From: Rhizobium subbaraonis
GTDB taxonomy: Bacteria > Pseudomonadota > Alphaproteobacteria > Rhizobiales > Rhizobiaceae
Direction: 5' to 3'
Assembly (NCBI RefSeq): GCF_900220975.1
Contig: NZ_OBQD01000005.1
Span: 77,447 to 141,446 of the forward strand
Length of the DNA stretch: 64,000 nt
A program made the translations under genes and the position numbers. This document shows, piece by piece, positions 36,476-45,459 of the stretch. Position 1 is the first letter of the stretch, and each line of letters starts with the position of its first letter. Below the pieces are notes generated by a model, which saw only the letters and a program-made list of their open reading frames with translations, made no database searches and had not been told where the DNA came from.

Positions 36476-37990
36476 CTACGGCGTGTCTTCGGGCTTGACG
36501 TCCATGAGACGGACGGCCCTCGGGCCGAGGGAATCGGAGATGTCGTTCCAGATCAGCCGCCGGCGGCGCACATGGAGATCGTCGCCGATCCAGCGCATGA
36601 CATGCTCGATGCATTTGGTGGTCTGCTCGGGACTGGTGCCGATGACCTTGCGCGCCCAGATGCAGAAGTCGTCGATGGAGGCGACGCTGACCTTGCCGTC
36701 TTCAATGATCATCGGGTGACCGTTGCCGATTTCCGCGATGGCGCGCAGGTTGTTCGTCGCGGCAAAGAGGATCCCCGCATAGAGCGTGTCCACTTCGTCC
36801 GGCTCGCCTTTGCTGTCGATCGCTCGTTCCAGGTCGAAGATGGTGCGGATGTTGAGTTCGCGCATCATCAGGAACTTCTCGACGCCGAGGATGTGGCAGA
36901 GCTGCGCCTGCGCGACCCAGTCGATGCACTGGTAGATGCCGAAGGGGGACTCGATGTGCAGCATGATCGGATTTGCCGCGGCAAGGTTCTGCACGTCGTA
37001 GATGCCGCAATCTTCGAGCCGGAAGCGCGTCGCAAAGTCGATGCCGTCGATCACGTCCATCGGGGTGATATGCGTCACCTTCTCGAACCGGTCGTCCTCC
37101 GACTTGAACCAGCTGATCAGATTTCGCGTCTTGGTGTAGAGAAACTGCGTTGCCGAGCGCGGTGTGAGGCCGAGTATGGGAGCAAGCGCGATCCAGACGC
37201 TGGAAATCTGACCGGCATGCTGAGGTGCCTGCGCGCCGTCGCTCAGCGGTTCGAACAGCCAGAACGGATTGGGGAGAGCGGCGAAGGCTATCATGGCGAA
37301 GACGCTCGCGGCCAGGACTTCGCAGCTGTACTTGAGGAACGTGAAGGAGCTGAGATCGTAGACCGCCAGATTGCGCAGGAAGTTTCGGACGGCGCCGACA
37401 TACGCGCCCGCGAAGGCAAGGGCGCCGATGACGATCAGATTGCCGTAGCTCAGCGTTCCTTCCTCGGCCGGCGCGGCGGCCGCCGGGCAGGGGGAAAACG
37501 CGATGGTTGCGCAGGTACACGTCGCATTGTGAAAGCCGCAACGGACAGCGGCCATCAGGGCGACGAAGCCAACATAGACGATCAGAATGAGGCCGATGGC
37601 CGAAAGGAACAGGCGAAGATCTCGCCGCAGCCCCTGCCGGCGAATTTTGATGAGGAGCTCGGCCAGCGGCTGGCCGATGGGCAGAGGCGAGCGCGGATCC
37701 CATCCGTTCTCGAAATCGATGTCTGACAGATACTTGCTGCGCACAAACTCGAGTGACGGATTGATCCGTCTGTCTTTTCCCGATTCGAGGATGCTGCCGA
37801 ACGTGTGTTCGAAGTCGTAGATCTGCCGGACGCGCTTTACGCGGATCTCCTGGCGGCTGAAAATGATCAGCGCCGGCGTCAGGATTGCGATCAGCAACGC
37901 CCAGCCGTTGATTTGGTCCCATGCGTAAAGCAGCGGCCCCAGGAGATATCCATAGGTCGCAATGTCGGATGCCGCCCCCGCGCCTTCCAT
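36476..37990 (-). CDS. Large uncharacterised membrane protein
   Basis: This 504-residue protein has helices at about residues 27-46, 128-148, 190-207, 225-243 and 265-280. A cytosolic loop lies between the first two, and the C-terminal cytosolic half is about 215 residues. That half has a repeated motif of the type D-C-G-I-Y-D-V-Q-N-L-A-x-A-N-P and L-N-I-R-T-I-F-D-L-E-R-A, reminiscent of helix-hairpin-helix packing modules. Two Cys-rich periplasmic loops (RCGFHNATCTCAT, CPAAAAP) are seen. I recognise no named family. GGGGGG precedes the ATG at 37990. It is separated from its neighbours by about 70-90 bases and could be translated from a transcript shared with the methyltransferase. Confidence 0.7.
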   Translation of the reverse strand: MEGAGAASDIATYGYLLGPLLYAWDQINGWALLIAILTPALIIFSRQEIRVKRVRQIYDFEHTFGSILESGKDRRINPSLEFVRSKYLSDIDFENGWDPRSPLPIGQPLAELLIKIRRQGLRRDLRLFLSAIGLILIVYVGFVALMAAVRCGFHNATCTCATIAFSPCPAAAAPAEEGTLSYGNLIVIGALAFAGAYVGAVRNFLRNLAVYDLSSFTFLKYSCEVLAASVFAMIAFAALPNPFWLFEPLSDGAQAPQHAGQISSVWIALAPILGLTPRSATQFLYTKTRNLISWFKSEDDRFEKVTHITPMDVIDGIDFATRFRLEDCGIYDVQNLAAANPIMLHIESPFGIYQCIDWVAQAQLCHILGVEKFLMMRELNIRTIFDLERAIDSKGEPDEVDTLYAGILFAATNNLRAIAEIGNGHPMIIEDGKVSVASIDDFCIWARKVIGTSPEQTTKCIEHVMRWIGDDLHVRRRRLIWNDISDSLGPRAVRLMDVKPEDTP

Positions 37991-38078
37991 CTTCGTCGCC
38001 CCCCGTAGCGAGATACAGGCGCAAAACTAGAAGGTTTCCTGCATCCGCTCCAGAAACCGGATGCAATCATGAGTTGCT

Positions 38079-38900
38079 TTATTGCTCGCCGCGGTAGCGG
38101 GCGATCACAAGGTGGCCGGCGATCGGTTCGCCTTCTTCCATGCGGACGGTGATGTCGGAGATCTCGACGAGATCGAAGCCGGTGGCGTCGAGGCGCTCGC
38201 GGACATAGCGCTCGGCGTGGGCGAAGCGCTGGTGCAGGCCGACCATGAACCCCCGGCCGGCAAAGCTTTCATCCGGCAGGGTCTCCGAGGAGAAGATGAA
38301 AAGGCCGCCGGGGACGAGATTGTCCGCAGCACCGAAGAACAGCGGCTCGAGCGCGCCGAGATAGGGCAGCACGTCGGTTGCAGTGATCAGGTCGAACGGC
38401 TCGTCATCATTGTCGTCGAGGAAATCCACGGCCTCTGAGACATAGAGCGTTTCGTAGAGATCTTTTTCATGGGCGACTTCGACCATGTTTTCCGACAGAT
38501 CGACGCCGGTGATGTCTTCGCACATGTCGCGCAGCGCGCCGCCGGTCAAGCCGGTGCCGCAGCCGAGATCGAGCATCCGCTTGAACGGGCCGAGCTCCAG
38601 CGCCTGCAGCCGCTGCCGCACCAGGACCGGCACGGCATAGCCGAGCTGTTCGACGAGCACATCCTCGAAGACTTCCGCGTGCTGGTCGAACAACGTCGCC
38701 ACATAGGCATCCGGCGCCTTTTCCGGCGTGTCGCCGCGTCCCATCGAGGCGAGCCGTACGGCAGCCCCGCCGTGATCTTCCGGATCGAGCGCCAGCACCT
38801 GCGCATAGGCCGCCGCCGCCGCATCGAAATCGCCGGACTTTTCCAGGGCAAGGGCGCGGTTATAGGCTTCCGCAAGCGCTTCTTCGTCGATCTTCTTCAT
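38079..38900 (-). CDS. TPR-containing class I SAM-dependent methyltransferase
   Basis: This 273-residue protein starts with a TPR-like pair (EAYNRALALEKSGDFDAAAA, then AQVLALDPEDHGGA, residues about 10-50). The methyltransferase fold follows, with motif I M-L-D-L-G-C-G-T-G-L-T-G (about residue 108), G-V-D-L-S-E-N-M, D-L-I-T-A-T-D-V-L-P-Y-L and G-G-L-F-I-F-S-S-E-T. Substrate is unknown. The start at 38900 (MKKIDEE) fits the TPR onset; the longer upstream frame includes an unrelated segment. It is divergent from the DUF2270 gene. Confidence 0.85.
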   Translation of the reverse strand: MKKIDEEALAEAYNRALALEKSGDFDAAAAAYAQVLALDPEDHGGAAVRLASMGRGDTPEKAPDAYVATLFDQHAEVFEDVLVEQLGYAVPVLVRQRLQALELGPFKRMLDLGCGTGLTGGALRDMCEDITGVDLSENMVEVAHEKDLYETLYVSEAVDFLDDNDDEPFDLITATDVLPYLGALEPLFFGAADNLVPGGLFIFSSETLPDESFAGRGFMVGLHQRFAHAERYVRERLDATGFDLVEISDITVRMEEGEPIAGHLVIARYRGEQ

Positions 38901-39046
38901 GGCTGTCTCATAGGGCCCGCGAAGCCGTTTTGCAATGCGCACGTCCGCCGAGCGCCTTCGAGGTGTAAGCCGAAAATGACATTTCACAATCGGAACAAAG
39001 AAGAGCATGATTCCCTTCAACATAAATAGGAATATGGGAGGAAAAG

Positions 39047-39772
39047 ATGCCTGGCGAGGTTGCGGCGTTCTCGACACAGACAGAGACGGAGTTGGCGCGG
39101 TCTCCCGCCCTGCCTGCCACGTCCATCGAGGCGATCAACCTGATGGTGCACTACTATCGTGGCGAGATCGCACGCATGGCGGGCTGGCGCGACAGGATCG
39201 ACCGGACGACGAACTGGGCGATTACGGTCGTGGCGGCGCTGCTGTCGGTCTCGCTATCCACGCCGAGTTCCCACCATGGTGTTCTCCTCTTTGCGATGCT
39301 GCTGGTCTCGCTGCTGCTTCTGATCGAGGCCCGGCGCTATCGCTTCTTCGACCTCTACCGGACACGGGTGCGCCAGATCGAGAAGCGGTATTTCGCCGAG
39401 TTCCTGCATCCGCGCGGCGATCTGGCGCCTGACTGGGCCGCCTCGATCGCCAGCAGCCTGCGCAAGCCGCATTTTCTCATCAGCTATCGTAACGCGATGT
39501 GCCGAAGGCTCAGGCGGAACTATTCATGGATGTATCTGATCTTGCTTCTGGCCTGGGTGCTGAAGATATCCTCTTCCATGATGACGGATGGAACCGGCAC
39601 CTTCGACGTCGCCCTGTCGTTCAATCAGGTGCTGAAGAACGCCGCGCTCGGCCCCGTTCCCGGCGGCGCGGTCCTGACACTGGTGGCGTGCCTCTATGGC
39701 CTCATTCTGATCGGCGTGCTGCATCAGGACCGCGAGGAGAGTGAACGGGTGCGCGGCGAGGCGCATGTCTGA
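39047..39772 (+). CDS. DUF2270 domain-containing membrane protein
   Basis: This 241-residue protein matches the DUF2270 pattern: M-V-H-Y-Y-R-G-E-I-A-R-M, then R-x-D-R-T-T-N-W-A-I-T, paired helices (about 60-95), A-R-R-Y-R-F-F-D-L-Y-R-x-R-V-R-Q-I-E-K, and two C-terminal helices (about 160-178 and 205-225). GGAGG before the ATG is a strong ribosome-binding site. Function is unknown. Confidence 0.9.
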   Translation: MPGEVAAFSTQTETELARSPALPATSIEAINLMVHYYRGEIARMAGWRDRIDRTTNWAITVVAALLSVSLSTPSSHHGVLLFAMLLVSLLLLIEARRYRFFDLYRTRVRQIEKRYFAEFLHPRGDLAPDWAASIASSLRKPHFLISYRNAMCRRLRRNYSWMYLILLLAWVLKISSSMMTDGTGTFDVALSFNQVLKNAALGPVPGGAVLTLVACLYGLILIGVLHQDREESERVRGEAHV

Positions 39773-39849
39773 CACATCCGCAGAGATGTGCGGCGGGCGC
39801 TGCCGGCCCTGCCCATCGTACCCGCGGACCGGCGCCCGTGGCCCACCGG

Positions 39850-40116
39850 TCAATGTATGATCAGTTCGCCCTTCAGGGCCCGCCACTCCGTCGCCGAAAT
39901 CAGCTTGCGATGAACGTAGCGTACCGAATGAAGCGGTCCGTCCAGTTCCTCCTGCCAGAATTTGAGGAAGTGGCGCATTTCCGGGAAGTCCGGTGCCAGG
40001 TCGTAGTGCTGCCAAACGTATGTCTGGAGCAGGGTAGGATGGTCGGGCATGCGGTAGAGGATTTGCGCCGTCGTCAGGCCGTATCCCTTGAGCTGCATTT
40101 CCAGTTCAGGCGTCAT
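39850..40116 (-). CDS. Usg family protein
   Basis: This 88-residue protein has the Usg pattern L-T-T-A-Q-I-L-Y-R-M-P-D-H-P-x-L-L-Q-T with W-Q-x-Y-D-L-A-P-D-F-P, P-L-H-S-V-R, H-R-K-L-I and W-R. The family was named for a gene near trp genes in other bacteria; its biochemical role is unknown. No trp gene is nearby here. Length is normal. Confidence 0.85.
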   Translation of the reverse strand: MTPELEMQLKGYGLTTAQILYRMPDHPTLLQTYVWQHYDLAPDFPEMRHFLKFWQEELDGPLHSVRYVHRKLISATEWRALKGELIIH

Positions 40117-40273
40117 TCAGGACCTCATTTCGTCGCGAAAGATGGTCCTTATGATTGAGCCGTCACAACGGTTAATCAATTGCTGATTATCGTCTATGAA
40201 AAGAAATATTTCATTTAAAACAAGACTTTGGCAGCATTTAGGTGCGAGTGCTGCCAAAGTGTCCGCTGACGCA

Positions 40274-41104
40274 TCAGCGCTTGAGATGCCGCGTCAGGCG
40301 GGCTTCGAACCAGGCCCACAGGTTGCGGATGATCTCGACGATCATCAGGTAGAGAAGCGCTGCCCACAGATAGGTCTGATAGTCGAAGGTGCGGGAGAAT
40401 GCCCGCCGCGTTTCGCCCATCAGGTCGAAGACGGTGACGATCGCGACGATGGCAGAACCCTTTATCATCAGGATGATCTCGTTGCCATAGGGGCGAAGCG
40501 CCACGATCAGCGCCTGCGGCAGGATGACCTTGAAGAAGGTCACCCGCTTCGGCAGGCCGAGCGAGGCGGCGCCCTCGTGCTGGCCACGCGGCACGCTTTC
40601 GATGGCGCCGCGAAGGATTTCCGCCTGGTAGGCGGCGGTGTTGAGCGTGAAGGTCAGCAGCGCGCAGTTCCAGGCGTCGCGGAAGAAGCCCCACAGACCA
40701 AGCGCCTTCAGTTCGGCCGAGAAGCTGCCGAGCCCGTAATAGACGAGAAACAGCTGGGTCAGGAGCGGCGTGCCGCGAAAGAAATAGACATAGCCATAGG
40801 CCAGCCAGGACAGCACCTTGTTTTTCGACATCCGGGCAAACGCGATCGGCAGAGAAACGAGCGCCCCGAGCGTCACCGATAGCGAGACCAGCAGAAGCGT
40901 AACGCCGAGGCCGGACAGGTAGCTCGGTCCGTACTTGGCGAACTTGTCGGGGTCCCACCCGTCGACGACCGTCAGGAAGATGCCGACGGCCAGCGCAAGC
41001 CATATCCCGAGGGCGACGCTGCCGAAGAAGCGGGAGAGCGTATAGGGCTGGGCAGGTGCGGGTGGCGGGGCCTGCGGCGGGATGAGGCTGGTGACGACGC
41101 TCAT
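40274..41104 (-). CDS. Polar amino-acid ABC transporter permease (HisM-like)
   Basis: This 276-residue permease has the HisMQ topology: an N-terminal Pro-rich tail, then about five helices, and the E-A-A loop E-G-A-A-S-L-G-L-P-K-R-V-T-F-F-K-V-I-L-P-Q-A-L that contacts the ATPase. Y-F-F-R-G-T-P-L-L-T-Q-L-F is typical of the arginine/histidine/octopine subfamily. It overlaps the upstream permease gene by four bases and is last in the substrate-binding protein / permease / permease cluster. No ATPase gene follows. Confidence 0.95.
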   Translation of the reverse strand: MSVVTSLIPPQAPPPAPAQPYTLSRFFGSVALGIWLALAVGIFLTVVDGWDPDKFAKYGPSYLSGLGVTLLLVSLSVTLGALVSLPIAFARMSKNKVLSWLAYGYVYFFRGTPLLTQLFLVYYGLGSFSAELKALGLWGFFRDAWNCALLTFTLNTAAYQAEILRGAIESVPRGQHEGAASLGLPKRVTFFKVILPQALIVALRPYGNEIILMIKGSAIVAIVTVFDLMGETRRAFSRTFDYQTYLWAALLYLMIVEIIRNLWAWFEARLTRHLKR

Positions 41105-41904
41105 CGGCGTACCTCCGAACGCTTCACGCGGCTTTCAATGGCTGAAAAAGCAAGCGACGACAGGAACGCAAGGACGAGGAACAGCGCGCAGGCGATGCTG
41201 TAGAAGAGGAAGGCTTCCTTGGTGACGCGTGCGGCAATTCCGGTCTGCCGCAGGATGTCGGTCAGGCCGACTACGGAAACGAGTGCGGTATCTTTCAACA
41301 GCGCCATCCAGAGGTTGCCGAGCCCCGGAAGGGCGACACGGATGAGTTGCGGCAGGATGACGAGGCGCATCGTGCGGCCATGATGCAGGCCGAGCGCGTA
41401 GCCGGCCTCGTACTGTCCGCGCGGTATCGCCTTGAAGGCCGACAGCAACACCTCCGAACAATAGGCGGAAAAGACGACGCCCAGCGCGATCATGCCGGCG
41501 AAGAAGGCGTTGATCTCGATCGCCCCCTGGTAACCGAGCGCGGAAAGCAGGTTCTGCACGAGAATCTGCAGGCCGTAATAGACGATGAACAGCGTCAGGA
41601 GTTCCGGCAGGCCGCGAAAGATGGTGGTGTAGATGTCGGCGGACAGCCGCAGCGAGCGTTCCTGGGATTGCTTGGCCAGCGCTATGAAGAAGCCGAGCAG
41701 AAGACCGACCGGCAGCGTCGCGACGGCAAGGCTTGCGGTGACGAGGAAGCCCACCGCGATCTCGTCCCCCCAGCCGGCGTCGCCGCAGGCAAGCAGGGTC
41801 CCCTCGGCGAACCAGCGAAACAGGCCGGCCGGACCGCAGAGTGGATCGATGAAACCTAAGAATGCGGAGACCGCCTCCGCTATGGCGGAAAAGAACCCGC
41901 TCAT
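41101..41904 (-). CDS. Polar amino-acid ABC transporter permease (HisQ-like)
   Basis: This 267-residue permease has an extra N-terminal cap with two Cys (C-G-P-A-G-L, A-C-G-D-A), then five helices. It carries I-F-R-G-L-P-E-L-L-T-L-F-I-V-Y-Y-G and the coupling loop E-A-G-Y-A-L-G-L-H-H-G-R-T-M-R-L-V-I-L-P-Q. It pairs with the HisM-like subunit downstream, overlapping it by four bases. It lies 171 bases downstream of the binding-protein gene, separated by a strong terminator. Confidence 0.95.
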   Translation of the reverse strand: MSGFFSAIAEAVSAFLGFIDPLCGPAGLFRWFAEGTLLACGDAGWGDEIAVGFLVTASLAVATLPVGLLLGFFIALAKQSQERSLRLSADIYTTIFRGLPELLTLFIVYYGLQILVQNLLSALGYQGAIEINAFFAGMIALGVVFSAYCSEVLLSAFKAIPRGQYEAGYALGLHHGRTMRLVILPQLIRVALPGLGNLWMALLKDTALVSVVGLTDILRQTGIAARVTKEAFLFYSIACALFLVLAFLSSLAFSAIESRVKRSEVRR

Positions 41905-41981
41905 GCCAAAAGAACCCCCACGGCGCTTTGCGCTCGTCGTTAAGGCGCCTCGAAACGCCCTTCATTTCAGGCTGTTCTCAA

Positions 41982-42010
41982 ACAAAAAAGACAGGAGGGC
42001 AAGCCCTCCC
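41982..42010 (-). terminator. Rho-independent terminator between binding-protein and permease genes
   Basis: Read on the minus strand, a 7-bp stem (GGAGGGC / GCCCTCC with a two-base TT loop) is followed by GTC and six T. It lies about 65 bases after the binding-protein stop. A partial terminator here would keep the permeases at lower levels than the binding protein. Confidence 0.8.
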
Positions 42011-42075
42011 GTCCACAGAATGCCGTTATCGGCCCCTTATCGGCTCACAAAACGCCGGCATGGCCGGGCGGCAGA

Positions 42076-42858
42076 TCACTCGCCGTAGACGTCGAAGGGG
42101 AAGTACTTGGCGTTGATTTCCTGGTACTTGCCGCTGGCGCGGATTCCGGCGATGGCCTTGGTGAACTTGTCGGCAAGATCGGTCTCGCCCTTGCGCACCG
42201 CTATGCCCGCGCCGTCGCCGTTGATGACCGGGTCGACCGGCAACGTGCCGAGCAGTTTGCAGCATGCGCCGTCATCACTCTTCAGCCATTCGGAAAGCAC
42301 GACCACGTCATCGATGACGGCGTCGATGCGGCCGTTTGCGATGTCGAGCTTGTACTCGTCGGCCGTCGGATAGAGCTTGAGCTCCGCATCCTTCATATGC
42401 GCTTCGGCATAGTTGGAATGGGTGGTCGAGGACTGCGCGCCGAGCATCTTTCCGGCAAGCGCTTCCGGGGTCGCGGCGGTGATGTCGGAGTCCTTCGGGA
42501 CCACGATCGCCGGCGGCGTGTTATAGTACTTGGCGGAGAAGTCGACCTTCTGCTTTCTCTCTTCGGTGATCGACATCGAAGCGATGATGGCATCGAACTT
42601 CTTGGCTTCGAGGGCCGGAATGATGCCGTCCCAGTCCTGGGTGACGAAGGTGCACTCGGCCTTCATCTCTTCGCAAAGCGCCTTGGCAATGTCGATGTCG
42701 AAGCCGGTCAGCGTGCCGTCCGCTTCAAGATTGTTGAAGGGCGGGTAGGCGCCTTCGGTTCCGATAATGATTTTTTCACCATCGGCCATCGCAGCACCTG
42801 CCATCAGCGTGAAGACGGCGGCGGACGCTGCCATGGTGAGACGTTTTGAAATGCGCAT
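42076..42858 (-). CDS. Polar amino-acid ABC transporter substrate-binding protein
   Basis: This 260-residue periplasmic protein has a Sec signal peptide cleaved near A-M-A-D (about residue 25). The family-3 solute-binding fold shows I-I-I-G-T-E-G-A-Y-P-P-F-N, L-T-G-F-D-I-D-I-A-K-A-L-C, D-G-I-I-P-A-L-E-A-K-K-F-D-A-I-I-A-S-M-S-I-T and R-I-D-A-V-I-D-D. Family resemblance is to lysine/arginine/ornithine or octopine/nopaline binding proteins; the ligand is inferred only to be a polar amino acid. It is the first gene of the importer cluster. Confidence 0.95.
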   Translation of the reverse strand: MRISKRLTMAASAAVFTLMAGAAMADGEKIIIGTEGAYPPFNNLEADGTLTGFDIDIAKALCEEMKAECTFVTQDWDGIIPALEAKKFDAIIASMSITEERKQKVDFSAKYYNTPPAIVVPKDSDITAATPEALAGKMLGAQSSTTHSNYAEAHMKDAELKLYPTADEYKLDIANGRIDAVIDDVVVLSEWLKSDDGACCKLLGTLPVDPVINGDGAGIAVRKGETDLADKFTKAIAGIRASGKYQEINAKYFPFDVYGE

Positions 42859-43215
42859 TTCGATCCTCTCTTTTTTGATCCGGCGGGTTTGTTTTCATTT
42901 TCGCCGGTATGCGTACGGACGCCGGTGTGGTCCGATTGGGCAGATAATCGACTGCTTACAGAGCAAAAATCAACGGCTAATCGGATGACAAATAAAGTGC
43001 CGTCGCAGCCTTGTGGATTTCGGAACCGTTGGTGGCGTCCGACGTTCATTACGAGCCTGCATGAATGTGGAGGTAACGCGGCGTTCATCGGCAGTTCAGC
43101 GGGTGTGGATAGGCTCTACGTGACGAACCGGATGCTGCGGTTGAAACACAAAATCGCCCGGAATCATTGATTCACCGCTCGCCACGATGGGATCATCGGA
43201 GACAAGGAAGACATT
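42859..43215. other. Divergent intergenic region (importer / OmpA-family gene)
   Basis: It should hold both promoters. I found no gene, strong hairpin or recognisable operator in it. Confidence 0.5.
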
Positions 43216-45406
43216 ATGGGTAATCGAACCAAACTGCTTGCCACGGTCGCGCTGCCGATTGCGTCGATGCTGTTGCAGCCTGCTTATGCGGCTCCGTATC
43301 GCGCCATGCAGCCGGTGGGTGACGCGCAGGGCGTGATTCTCGTCCAGTCGAATGACGGCGATCTTTCCGAAGAGGAGCAGCGCAAGCTGCGCCGTCAGCA
43401 GCGTCAGGAACAGCAACAGCAGGGCGGTCAGCAGCAGGAGCGCAAGAAGAACCGCGAGCAGGCGCAGGACGGCGAGCAGAAGTCCGACCGCGAGAAAGCC
43501 CGCGAAGAGCGCCGCAAGCAGCGCGAAGCCCAGCAGGGCGGCGGCAACGAAGAACAGGGCAAGCCGAACCGCGAGCGCAAGCAGCGCGACCAGGAGGGCG
43601 AGAGCCAGGGCAAGTCTGCACAGCAGGAACAGAAGTCCGACCGCGAGAAGGCCCGCGAGGAGCGCCGCAAGCAGCGCGAAGCCCAGCAGGGCGGCGGCAA
43701 CGAAGAGCAGGGCAAGCCCAACCGCGAGCGCAAGCAGGCCGAGCAGCAGGGCGAAGGCCAGAGCCGGCCGGCGCAGAAAGAGCAGCAGTCCGACCGCGAG
43801 AAGGCCCGCGAGGAGCGCCGCAAGCAGCGCGAAGCCCAGCAGGGCGGCGGCAACGAAGAACAGGGCAAGCCCAACCGCGAGCGCAAGCAGGCCGAGCAGC
43901 AGGGCGAAGGCCAGAGCCGGCCGGCGCAGAAAGAGCAGCAGTCCGACCGCGAGAAGGCCCGCGAGGAGCGTCGCAAACAGCGCGAAGCCGATCAGCAGAA
44001 CCGCAACGACGATCGCAACCAGCCGGACCGGAACGCGTCAGACCGGAACGCCGGGGGACAGGAAGGATGGCGACCGGAAGGATGCCGGCCAGAATCGCGG
44101 CGCGCAGGATCGGAACCAGGCCGATCGCGAGAAGTCCGATCGTGAAAAGGCGCGCGAGGAGCGTCGCCAGAAGGCCGAGGCGGATCGCGATCGCCGCACC
44201 TCGGAGGACAACCGCGACCGCCCGCGCCGCGAGCGTGATCCCGAGCGCGAGCGCATCGCCCGCGATCCCTCGCGCACGACCAAGACGATCGACCTCCCCG
44301 TCGTTGGCGGCGCGGCCGTTCTCGACAGCGACAAGGACGCCGACCGCCGCGCCGGATCGCGCGAGTCCCGGGAGGAAAGCCGCAGGAAGCGCGAGGAAGA
44401 GCGCCGCAATGTCAGCGTGCGCGTGCCCCGATCCGATGCCGACGCCCAGGTCGACCGAGACGGCAACCGCCGCAGCTACGAGCGTCGGGAAGCGATCGAC
44501 CGCGAGCGCGGCGAGCGGCGCGACCGCAGGCCGGACTATCGCGATCCGGACAACGTGCGCATCGGCCGGCGCGAGGACAATCGCGTCATCTACAACATCG
44601 ACAACCGCACCTTCGTGCGCCACTACGACAGCGACCGCCTGTCGCGCCGGGGCGGCGACACCTACTACGAAAACCTGCGCGGCGGACGCGTCCGCGAAAC
44701 GATCGAGCGTCCCGGTGGCGTCCGGGTGGTAACGATCCGCAACGAGTACGGCACCGTCATCCAGCGCTCGCGCTTCGTCGGCGATCGGGAATATGTGCTC
44801 TACTACGTGCCGGAGGTCGACTACGTGGATGACCGCCCGTTCTATGATCCCGGCCTCGACCTGCCGCCGATGCGCCTCACCGTGCCCGTCGACGAGTACA
44901 TCATCGACACGTCGTCCGACTACGACCGGGACTACCGCGCGTTCCTCGATCTGCCTCCGGTCGAACCGGTCGAACGCGTCTACACGCTGGACGAAGTGAA
45001 GTATTCGGCGCGTATCCGCGACAAGGTCCGCCGCATCGATCTCGACACGATCACGTTTGCGACCGGAAGCGCCGACATCTCGATGGAGCAGGCATCGACG
45101 CTGCGGCAGGTCGCCGACGCGATCAACGAAGTGCTCGACGAGGATCCGAGCGAGACCTTCCTGATCGAAGGCCACACCGACGCGGTCGGCTCGGACGAAT
45201 CGAACCTGATCCTCTCCGACGAGCGGGCGGAAGCGGTGGCGAACCTTCTGACTGACGTCTATGACATTCCGCCGGAGAACCTGTCGACGCAGGGTTACGG
45301 CGAGCGCTATCTGAAGGTGGTGACGGACGGGCCGGAACAGCTCAACCGCCGCGTCACCATCCGTCGCGTGACCCCGCTGGTCAAGCCGGTCGCATCGGCG
45401 GAGTGA
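43216..45406 (+). pseudogene. OmpA-family envelope protein with a one-base frameshift
   Basis: Frame one runs from the ATG at 43216 (GGAAG seven bases upstream) to a stop at 44145. It gives a signal peptide cleaved after A-Y-A and a long charged Lys/Arg/Glu/Gln region built of 51-residue repeats. The same kind of sequence continues in the next frame from about 44052 to 45406: more D-R-x-K repeats, a middle domain (V-I-Y-N-I-D-N-R-T-F-V-R-H-Y), and a C-terminal OmpA domain (F-A-T-G-S-A-D-I, I-E-G-H-T-D-A-V-G-S-D-E-S-N, G-Y-G-E-R) that binds peptidoglycan. One G removed from the G5 run at 44053-44057 would join the frames into about 729 residues. Both halves keep coding character, so this is either a very recent mutation, a sequencing or assembly error, or a switchable tract. 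A terminator follows at 45430. Confidence 0.8.
43483..43990 (+). repeat. 153-bp tandem coding repeats in the OmpA-family gene
   Basis: Units start at 43483, 43636, 43789 and 43942, giving three full 153-bp copies (51 residues each) and a partial fourth. Each encodes S-D-R-E-K-A-R-E-E-R-R-K-Q-R-E-A, a G-G-G-N-E-E-Q-G-K-P-N-R-E-R-K-Q part and a variable Q/E/G linker. Copies two and three are almost identical in DNA. Confidence 0.95.
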
Positions 45407-45429
45407 GGCGGGACGTGAAGGGAAATGAG

Positions 45430-45459
45430 AGGCCGCCGGAGCGATCCGGCGGCCTTTCT
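45430..45459 (+). terminator. Terminator after the OmpA-family gene
   Basis: An 11-bp perfect stem (AGGCCGCCGGA / TCCGGCGGCCT) with loop GCGA is followed by TTCT. It reaches the stop codon of convergent mobB, and the hairpin may serve both directions. Confidence 0.85.

Noticed and set aside
43483-43990. Regular repeats suggesting a CRISPR array
   Set aside because: The 153-bp period is a multiple of three, there are no unique spacers between short repeats, and the units are coding.
43214-45175. A 653-residue open frame on the minus strand opposite the OmpA-family gene
   Set aside because: Its composition mirrors the repeats of the sense gene, it lacks motifs, and it lies antisense to a gene with signal peptide and OmpA domain.
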